Position numbers and translations under genes: made by a program. From assembly GCF_000012885.1 (NCBI RefSeq), contig NC_007498.2, positions 992,001-1,056,000 of the forward strand: a stretch of 64,000 nt of DNA. The letters run 5' to 3'. The notes beneath the pieces were generated by a model. That model was not told where the DNA came from, did no database searches, and saw only the letters and a list, made by a program, of their open reading frames with translations. Positions 58,050 to 64,000 of this stretch are shown piece after piece. Each line of letters begins with the position of its first letter. The stretch's first letter is position 1. The stretch is from Syntrophotalea carbinolica DSM 2380. GTDB taxonomy: Bacteria; Desulfobacterota; Desulfuromonadia; Desulfuromonadales; Syntrophotaleaceae.

Positions 58050-58068
58050 TATAGGGCCATACCCTATA
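58050..58068 (-). promoter_or_regulatory. CsoR/RcnR-type operator
   Basis: Perfect palindrome TATAGGG-CCATA-CCCTATA, 27 bases before the repressor start. The G/C tract flanked by A/T matches known sites of this family. Confidence 0.75.
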
Positions 58069-58182
58069 GAAAGCTATTTGCCTAGTCAATCGATAAAGTA
58101 TAGTCCTGGTAGAAATCTATAAAAATGGTTGCAGTGATTTGTGCGATAAATTTTTTGTTGACTGGAAAGGTTGTTTTATGTA

Positions 58183-58207
58183 GAAACTGAAAACAGTTTT
58201 CAATTTC
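58183..58207 (+). promoter_or_regulatory. Fur-like box upstream of the ferric ABC operon
   Basis: GAAACTGAAAAC-A-GTTTTCAATTTC, near-perfect inverted repeat 19 bases before the start. TTGACT at 58158-58163 could be the -35 element, with TAGAAA 17 bases on. Confidence 0.75.
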
Positions 58208-58225
58208 CACACAAGCGGAGGTCCC

Positions 58226-59242
58226 ATGAAAAGATTGTTTTTAATGATGGTGTTTCTGGTTATGGCTGCGATTTGCGGCGTATCGCAAAGTCTTGCCGAG
58301 GCTGGAGAACTGGTTGTTTATTCGGCGCGCAACGAACATCTGATTCAGCCGTTATTCGATGCTTATACTGAACAGACCGGCACTGAAATTCGTTTCATTA
58401 CCGATAAGGCCGGTCCCTTGCTGGCTCGTCTCAAGGCGGAAGGTTCCGGAACTCCGGCGGATCTTCTCATCACTGTTGACGCCGGAAATTTATGGCATGC
58501 GGCGCAAGAGGGAATCCTGCAGCCGGTGGTTTCGGAAACATTGCAACGCAATATCCCGGAACATCTGCGCGATACCGAAAATCGCTGGTTCGGGTTGTCT
58601 TTAAGAGCTCGAACTCTGGTTTACAGTACGGAGAGGGTGCGTCCGGAGCAGCTCAGCACCTATGCAGCCCTCGGTGGGGAAGTCTGGAAAGGGCGCTTGC
58701 TTCTGCGTACCTCCAAGAAGGTGTACAACCAGTCGCTGGTCGCCATGCTGATCGCCGCCCATGGCGAGGCTGGCGCCGAGTCCATCGTCCGTTCCTGGGT
58801 GGATAACCTTGCCGCTGCTCCCCTGGCCAACGATACCCAGGTGATGGAGGCGATCCTGGCTGGGCAGGGAGATGTCGGGATCGTGAACACCTATTACTTC
58901 GGTCGTCTGCTGAGAAAGGACCCGAACATAAAACTGGCTCTGTACTGGCCTAATCAGGGCGAGGCAAGCGGCGGAGTCCACGTCAACGTTTCAGGGGCCG
59001 GCGTTACACGTCATGCCAAGCATCGGGCCGAAGCCATACGTTTTCTGGAGTGGTTGTCGAGCGAAAAGGCACAGAATCTGTTTGCCGACGGAAATCTGGA
59101 ATATCCGGTCAATCCGAAGGTCAAACCCCATGCGGATGTCGCTGCCTGGGGGGCTTTTCGTGCCAGCGATCTGCCTTTGATTCAGGCCGGTGAACTGCAG
59201 GAATCCGCTATCAGATTGATGGATCGTGCCGGTTACCGGTAA
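58226..59242 (+). CDS. fbpA: Ferric iron ABC transporter substrate-binding protein
   Basis: A 338-residue protein with a signal peptide (LFLMMVFLVMAAICGVSQSL). The FutA/FbpA-type fold follows: LVVYSARNEHLIQPLFDAYT, TADLLITVDAGNLW-like PADLLITVDAGNLWHAAQEG, VWKGRLLLRTSKKVYNQSLV, GDVGIVNTYYFGRLLRKDP and SGAGVTRHAKHRAEAIRFLE. The YY pair in VNTYYFGR supplies the usual iron-ligating tyrosines. GGAGG precedes the ATG. The Fur box upstream and the permease and ATPase downstream make a complete Fe(III) uptake system. Confidence 0.93.
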   Translation: MKRLFLMMVFLVMAAICGVSQSLAEAGELVVYSARNEHLIQPLFDAYTEQTGTEIRFITDKAGPLLARLKAEGSGTPADLLITVDAGNLWHAAQEGILQPVVSETLQRNIPEHLRDTENRWFGLSLRARTLVYSTERVRPEQLSTYAALGGEVWKGRLLLRTSKKVYNQSLVAMLIAAHGEAGAESIVRSWVDNLAAAPLANDTQVMEAILAGQGDVGIVNTYYFGRLLRKDPNIKLALYWPNQGEASGGVHVNVSGAGVTRHAKHRAEAIRFLEWLSSEKAQNLFADGNLEYPVNPKVKPHADVAAWGAFRASDLPLIQAGELQESAIRLMDRAGYR

Positions 59243-59258
59243 GAACGGTCGTTCTTTT

Positions 59259-60956
59259 ATGCAAGATTCCGAAACCATCGTGCAGGATAGGAGCGTGAAG
59301 ACACGGTTGTGTCGTGTCTTCACGCGCTTCCGTCCTGATCGGGATACGGGCTGGACGGTTTTAATCGGGACCGCTTGTGCCTTGGTACTGGCGCCATTGC
59401 TGGTGATTTTCATGGCCTGGCGGCAGCCGGCTCACGATATCTGGCATCATTTGTACGCGACGGTTCTGTTCGACCTGTTGGTCAATTCGCTGGTACTGGC
59501 GGTGGGCGTTTGCGCCGGTTCGGCTGTGCTCGGTGTCAGCCTGGCCTTGTTGACGGCCCTATGCGAGTTTCCAGGCAGGCGATTGTTTTCCTGGGTGCTG
59601 TTGCTACCTCTGGCCATGCCGGCTTACGTGCTGGCCGTGGCGGTGCTCGGTTTACTGGACTATTCCGGTCCGGTAGCAAGCGTGCTGCGCAGCTTGTTCG
59701 GGTCGGCAACATGGCTGCCACCGGCGCGGTCGACTCCGGTGATTATCGGGGTTCTCACCTTGACCCTTTATCCCTATGTGTATCTTCTTGCCCGTAACGC
59801 ATTTCGGACCCAGGGGCAGAGGATGCTGGAAGCAGCCTGCTCCCTTGGTTGCAGCCCTTGCCGAGCGTTTTTCAAAGTCGTGCTGCCCATGGCACGTCCG
59901 TGGATAGCCGGTGGCGTGATGCTGGTATTGATGGAAACCCTGGCCGATTTCGGCACGGTTTCGGCGTTCAATTTCGATACTTTCACCACCGCCATTTACA
60001 AGGCCTGGTATGGATTCTTCTCCCTGCCGGCCGCAGCCCAATTGTCCTCCTGCCTTGTGACCCTGATTTTTGTTGTGGTGTTGCTTGAGCAACGTCTGCG
60101 TAGCCGGCGTCGATATGCAGAATCCCGCCCAGTTGCCGCAGGCAACCGAATTCAGTTGCGGGGCTGTCGGCGTTGGCTGGCATGTGCCTACGCAACGAGT
60201 GTGCTTATGCTGGCGTTGGTGTTGCCTGTAGGGCAGCTTTTATATTGGGCTGTCGGTTCCTGGGGGGAGGAGTTCAATGTCCGCTATTTCGGGCTTTTGT
60301 ACCATTCCCTACGATTGGGAATGATCGGCGCATTGGTTGTGGTGCTGGTGGCGCTGGGGGTGGCCTATGGGCTGCGCAGACGGCCCGGTCCGGGTCATCG
60401 GGCCATGGTGCGTTTGGCGAATCTGGGGTATGCCCTGCCGGGGCCGGTTCTGGCGGTTGGGTTGTTTATCCCCATGATTGGCCTCGATCGGTATGTTTCG
60501 ACGTTCTTGGAGGAAGCTTTCGGCCTGGCTCCCGGTGCCTGGCTCACCGGAACCGGCTTGGCTATGCTGATGGCGTATCTGGTGCGTTTTCTGGCTGTGG
60601 GATTCAAGACGGTGGACGGGGCCATGCACCGGATTCCGCCCCAACTCGACGATGCAGCCCGACTCATGGGCCATGGAAGTTTCTCGCGATTGATGCGGCT
60701 GCATCTGCCGCTGCTTAAGAACGGCCTGCTGACTGCCGCCACCCTGGTGTTCGTCGATGTCATGAAAGAGATGCCGATGACTCTTATGACGCGCCCTTTT
60801 GGTGTCGATACTCTGGCGGTGAAGATTTTCGAACTGACCTCCGAGGGAGAATGGGAAAGGGCCGCATTACCCGCTCTGACCTTGCTGGCTGCAGGCGTGC
60901 TGCCCATCGTTCTCTTTATGCGCGCGGGTCAGGACCATAGCCTCAGGGCGCGGTAA
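59259..60956 (+). CDS. fbpB: Ferric iron ABC transporter permease (double-length)
   Basis: About 565 residues with 12 helices in two BPD-type halves. The first EAA-like loop is MLEAACSLGCSPCRAFFKVV (then LPMARPWIAGG). The second is LDDAARLMGHGSFSRLMRLH (then LPLLKNGLL). The tandem design is typical of FbpB/SfuB permeases. The ATG at 59259 or a GTG at 59226 may start it; neither has a strong ribosome site, and coupling to fbpA 16 bases upstream is likely. Confidence 0.9.
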   Translation: MQDSETIVQDRSVKTRLCRVFTRFRPDRDTGWTVLIGTACALVLAPLLVIFMAWRQPAHDIWHHLYATVLFDLLVNSLVLAVGVCAGSAVLGVSLALLTALCEFPGRRLFSWVLLLPLAMPAYVLAVAVLGLLDYSGPVASVLRSLFGSATWLPPARSTPVIIGVLTLTLYPYVYLLARNAFRTQGQRMLEAACSLGCSPCRAFFKVVLPMARPWIAGGVMLVLMETLADFGTVSAFNFDTFTTAIYKAWYGFFSLPAAAQLSSCLVTLIFVVVLLEQRLRSRRRYAESRPVAAGNRIQLRGCRRWLACAYATSVLMLALVLPVGQLLYWAVGSWGEEFNVRYFGLLYHSLRLGMIGALVVVLVALGVAYGLRRRPGPGHRAMVRLANLGYALPGPVLAVGLFIPMIGLDRYVSTFLEEAFGLAPGAWLTGTGLAMLMAYLVRFLAVGFKTVDGAMHRIPPQLDDAARLMGHGSFSRLMRLHLPLLKNGLLTAATLVFVDVMKEMPMTLMTRPFGVDTLAVKIFELTSEGEWERAALPALTLLAAGVLPIVLFMRAGQDHSLRAR

Positions 60957-60982
60957 CGACAAAGAATATCAAGGAGAAATGC

Positions 60983-62050
60983 ATGGATAAGCCTGTGCTT
61001 GCATTGGAGCATGTCACCCAGGCCTACGGCGAGCGCCGTGTGGTGAAAGACCTGACCCTGGCCTTGGACAAAGACCAAATCGGCTGTTTGCTTGGTCCCA
61101 GCGGTTGTGGCAAGACCACCACGCTGCGCATTGTTGCCGGTTTCGAGCCCCTGCTGGCAGGGCGGGTGAGCGTCAATGGCACGGTTGTCAGCCGTCCCGA
61201 TTGGCTTCTGCCTCCGGAAAAACGAGCCATCGGCATGGTGTTTCAGGACTATGCCCTGTTTCCGCACCTCTCGGTCCAGGACAACATCGGCTTCGGTTTG
61301 CTGCATCTGTCGCGTCGGGGAAGGCGATCCCGTATAGGCGAAGTGCTGGAGTTGGTGGGCCTTTCGGAAAGTCGGCAGTGCTTCCCCCATGAACTTTCCG
61401 GGGGCCAGCAGCAGCGGGTCGCTCTGGCCCGTGCTCTGGCGCCACGACCTGCGCTGTTGCTCATGGACGAGCCATTTTCCAATCTCGATGTCACCCTGCG
61501 AGATCGGCTGGCCCTGGAGGTGCGGCAGATCATCAAGTCCTACGGCGCTACCGCCTTGTTCGTCACGCATAACCAGCAGGAGGCGTTCGCCATCGCAGAT
61601 CGCATCGGCGTGATGGATGCCGGTGAGCTGCGGCAGTGGGACAGTGTCGTCGATCTATACCGGAAACCGGCAGATCCCCAGGTCGCATGTTTTATCGGCG
61701 AAGGGACGCTGGTGCCCGGGCGGGCTACCGCAGACGGTGCTATTCATACCGAACTGGGGCTATTTTTTGACGGCCAGGCGCAAACAGACGGTGGCCCGGT
61801 GCAGGTATTGCTGCGACCGGAAGACATTTACCACGACGAGTCATCGGAAATAAAGGCCCGGATCATTCAAAGCCAGTTTCGTGGGGCGAACATGTTTTGT
61901 CTTTTGGAAACCCCAAGTGGACAACAGCTGCAGGCCCTCTTTCCCGGGACATGCGAATGGTCTGCCGGACAGAGCGTCGGCATTTCTACCAAGCTGGGGA
62001 AACCGGTCTGCTTTCCCCTGGATCTCTCCTCCCCTCCCTCCTCCATGTAA
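60983..62050 (+). CDS. fbpC: Ferric iron ABC transporter ATP-binding protein
   Basis: A 355-residue ATPase. Walker A GPSGCGKTTT, Q-loop MVFQDYALFPHLSVQDNIGF, signature ELSGGQQQRVALARALA, Walker B LLLMDEPFSNLD and H-loop LFVTHNQQEAFAIADRIGVM. The C-terminal ~110 residues form a TOBE-type regulatory domain (VQVLLRPEDIYHD). It ends the iron operon and is followed by a strong terminator. Confidence 0.93.
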   Translation: MDKPVLALEHVTQAYGERRVVKDLTLALDKDQIGCLLGPSGCGKTTTLRIVAGFEPLLAGRVSVNGTVVSRPDWLLPPEKRAIGMVFQDYALFPHLSVQDNIGFGLLHLSRRGRRSRIGEVLELVGLSESRQCFPHELSGGQQQRVALARALAPRPALLLMDEPFSNLDVTLRDRLALEVRQIIKSYGATALFVTHNQQEAFAIADRIGVMDAGELRQWDSVVDLYRKPADPQVACFIGEGTLVPGRATADGAIHTELGLFFDGQAQTDGGPVQVLLRPEDIYHDESSEIKARIIQSQFRGANMFCLLETPSGQQLQALFPGTCEWSAGQSVGISTKLGKPVCFPLDLSSPPSSM

Positions 62051-62054
62051 TAAA

Positions 62055-62084
62055 GGGCCGGATCCTCTCCGGCCCATTTTTTTT
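62055..62084 (+). terminator. Rho-independent terminator of the ferric iron operon
   Basis: GGGCCGGA-TCC-TCTCCGGCCC followed by ATTTTTTTT, just after the fbpC stop. It also lies between convergent units. Confidence 0.88.
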
Positions 62085-62123
62085 AGCAGACGGATGTACT
62101 TTCCCATCCGGCATTGTTTCGGA

Positions 62124-64000
62124 TTATTTCGCAGGGCTGAACCGCAGGCGGCGCATCACGGCCCATAGCTGCATTAGCAACACGGGAGCTGCCGCGCCCA
62201 TGAGAGTTATGATCCACATATCCCTGTTCAAGCCGGTGGTGTGCAGGATTCTCTGTAGTGCCGGCGTGTAGACGGCCAGCAGTTGCAGAACCAGTGTCAG
62301 GGAAAAGGCGCCCCACAGGTAGGGCGCTTTGGAAAGGCTGGCGTCAAAACCGAGACCGTTTTTGCGGCGCACGTTGAAAACATGCAGCAACTGGCCGACG
62401 GCCAGTGTCATGAAAGCTACGGTGCGGCATTGGGGCAGGCTCAGCCCCTGCTGCACGGTAACTGCGAAAGCGACAAGGGGGCCGAGGGTGATAAACAGTC
62501 CTTCTGCGCCAATGCGTAACTTGAAACGTGTTGTTATCAGGCCTTGTGCAGGATTGCGGGGCGGTCGGGTCATGACATCGGTTTCGGGGGCTTCGAATCC
62601 CATGGCCAGGGCGGGAAAGACATCGGTGACAAGATTGAGCCACAAAATCTGCAGCGCCACCAGCGGGGTAGGTAATCCCATGAGGATACACAGGAAGATA
62701 ACCAGGATCTCGCTCAGATTGCAGGAAAAAAGGTAGTGGATAAACTTGTGGATATTGTCGAAAATGACCCGTCCTTGCCGCACCGCTTCAAGGATGGTGG
62801 CGAAACGGTCGTCCAAAAGTACCATGTCCGCAGCCTGTCTGGCGACACTGGTGCCACGTTGCCCCATGGCGACCCCGATATCGGCACGTTTGAGCGCCGG
62901 GGCGTCGTTGACGCCGTCACCGGTCATGGCGGTGATCTGATTATCGGCATTGAGGGCGGCGATAATATCGAGTTTGTTACGCGGGGAGATGCGTGCATAG
63001 ACACTGCAGATGCGCAATCTCGCCGTCAGTTCGGGAACGGTCATGTGCGCCAGTTCCAGGCCGCTGGTGACGCTTTCGTCAGGGCTGCCGATGCCGACCC
63101 GTCGCGCGATGGCCAGGGCGGTATCGGCCTGGTCGCCGGTAAGCATGATGGTGCGGATACCAGCCGCGCGTGCCATGCCGATGGCGTCGGCTACATCGGG
63201 GCGGGGAGGATCGAGGATGCCGGCCAGGCCCAGAAAAGTCATGCCGGAAAGGATCGTCTCGGACAGAGGGCCGGTCGGTGGCGATGTTTTTCGGGCTAAT
63301 CCCAGCACGCGCAAACCCTCGGCGGCCAGGCGGGAGTTTTCCCGGCATATGGAAGCCTTGAGGGATTCATCCAGGGGGGCCTCGCCACTATTTTGCCGGA
63401 TGCTGCGGCACATGCCAAGTACCACGTCCGGTGCTCCCTTGAGGTAGATGACCTCGCCTTTTTCCGGAGTGGCGCAGCGTACCGCCATGTATCGCAGATC
63501 GGAATCGAAAGGCAGTTCATCCCGGCGCTGCCAGCCGGCAGCTGTTAAGGCTTCCCGCTCCAGACCGGCTTTGCAGGCGGCTGTGACCAGGGCGCCTTCG
63601 GTAGGATCCCCGATCAAGGACCACTGCCCCTGAGTTTCGGAAAGACTGGCATTGCTGCACAGCGCTCCGGCCCGTAAAAAGTCTCGCAGCGTTTCATCGG
63701 CGGCGCTGTCGAGAGGCTTTTCCCCTTCCCAAAATCTGCCGGTGGGAGCATAGCCCGTGCCCTCGACCCGGATATGCCGGTCCGGTAGGGCGATGTCCTG
63801 CAGGGTCATCTGGTTTTCGGTCAGGGTGCCGGTTTTATCGGTGCAGATCACCGTGGTGGAGCCGAGGGTTTCCACGGCGGGCAGGCTTTTGACCAGGGCC
63901 CGGTGCCTGGCCATGCGCCACATACCGATGGCCAGGGTCACAGTGGCCACCGCCGGCAGTCCTTCGGGAACCGCGGCAATGGCCAGGGCGATGCCGGTTT
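62124..64000 (-). CDS. P-type cation-transporting ATPase (Ca-ATPase-like), 5' partial
   Basis: About 625 residues from the middle to the C-terminus; the start is beyond the window end. Visible parts: helix 4 with the PEGLPA ion-site motif, phosphorylation site [16 protein letters not shown]-binding [11 protein letters not shown] and LKGAPDVVL, hinge [14 protein letters not shown] and [20 protein letters not shown]. Helices 5-10 follow ([20 protein letters not shown] has the NxxTD ion-site motif). These features fit type II (SERCA/PMCA-like) pumps such as those for Ca(II) or Mn(II). With a Ca/Na antiporter and a DmeF exporter nearby, this end of the window is rich in cation exporters. Confidence 0.92.
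   Translation of the reverse strand, partial: TGIALAIAAVPEGLPAVATVTLAIGMWRMARHRALVKSLPAVETLGSTTVICTDKTGTLTENQMTLQDIALPDRHIRVEGTGYAPTGRFWEGEKPLDSAADETLRDFLRAGALCSNASLSETQGQWSLIGDPTEGALVTAACKAGLEREALTAAGWQRRDELPFDSDLRYMAVRCATPEKGEVIYLKGAPDVVLGMCRSIRQNSGEAPLDESLKASICRENSRLAAEGLRVLGLARKTSPPTGPLSETILSGMTFLGLAGILDPPRPDVADAIGMARAAGIRTIMLTGDQADTALAIARRVGIGSPDESVTSGLELAHMTVPELTARLRICSVYARISPRNKLDIIAALNADNQITAMTGDGVNDAPALKRADIGVAMGQRGTSVARQAADMVLLDDRFATILEAVRQGRVIFDNIHKFIHYLFSCNLSEILVIFLCILMGLPTPLVALQILWLNLVTDVFPALAMGFEAPETDVMTRPPRNPAQGLITTRFKLRIGAEGLFITLGPLVAFAVTVQQGLSLPQCRTVAFMTLAVGQLLHVFNVRRKNGLGFDASLSKAPYLWGAFSLTLVLQLLAVYTPALQRILHTTGLNRDMWIITLMGAAAPVLLMQLWAVMRRLRFSPAK

Overview
The window reads as chromosome of an anaerobic, iron-handling deltaproteobacterium, most likely in the Desulfuromonadales (Pelobacter/Geobacter/Desulfuromonas relatives). 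I infer this from the gene families: FeoAB with an LbtU-type porin, a DUF3450/TtpC TonB system, a CooS-type CO dehydrogenase with a flavin oxidoreductase, DUF3793/DUF2325 proteins, and several A/T-rich Fur-like boxes. No rRNA, tRNA or CRISPR was seen. Both ends cut genes: a CDF transporter on the left and a P-type ATPase on the right.

Layout. 1-4.2 kb: the end of a CDF-NifX fusion, a DUF5320 protein, and a complete group IIC-type intron sitting just after that gene's terminator. 4.3-15.1 kb (minus strand): a TonB-dependent receptor, a predicted exported tetrapyrrole methylase, a haem-copper-oxidase-like membrane protein, and a full six-gene TonB2-type energy module, probably one operon for uptake of a metal complex or tetrapyrrole. 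15.1-24.1 kb: a group II intron remnant, small conserved proteins, a solute ABC transporter preceded by a broken TonB receptor, methyltransferases, flavodoxin and an AraC regulator. 24.6-41.0 kb (plus strand): a type IV filament assembly system with two paralogous pseudopilins, a giant two-headed pseudopilin, a PilM-PilN fusion, PilO- and PilP-like proteins, secretin, PilT, PilB, PilC, a PpiC-type foldase and accessory proteins. 41.5-49.7 kb (minus strand): Crp/Fnr regulator, DUF2325, DUF3793, LbtU porin, FeoB-associated protein, FeoB, FeoA, a four-copy small-RNA-like array, and ribB under an FMN riboswitch. 50.2-55.5 kb: a truncated glycosyltransferase-radical SAM fusion, then rrf2-cooS-cooF-oxidoreductase. 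55.6-64.0 kb: a Ca/Na antiporter, a DmeF-like exporter with a CsoR/RcnR-family repressor, a Fur-box-preceded ferric iron ABC transporter, and a P-type ATPase.

How the parts connect. Iron is the main theme. Fur-like boxes precede feoA, flavodoxin, DUF3793, an AraC gene, a small conserved protein and the ferric ABC operon. Four of them are fused to a GTGA-N6-TCAC palindrome in a fixed arrangement, which suggests joint control by Fur and a Crp/Fnr-type regulator. The most unusual element is a tandem set of four minus-strand units between ribB and feoA. Each ends in an intrinsic terminator whose apical loop carries CCTCC, matching the 16S rRNA anti-Shine-Dalgarno tail, and the stem covaries between copies. 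It looks like a family of sibling regulatory RNAs that could bind ribosome binding sites.
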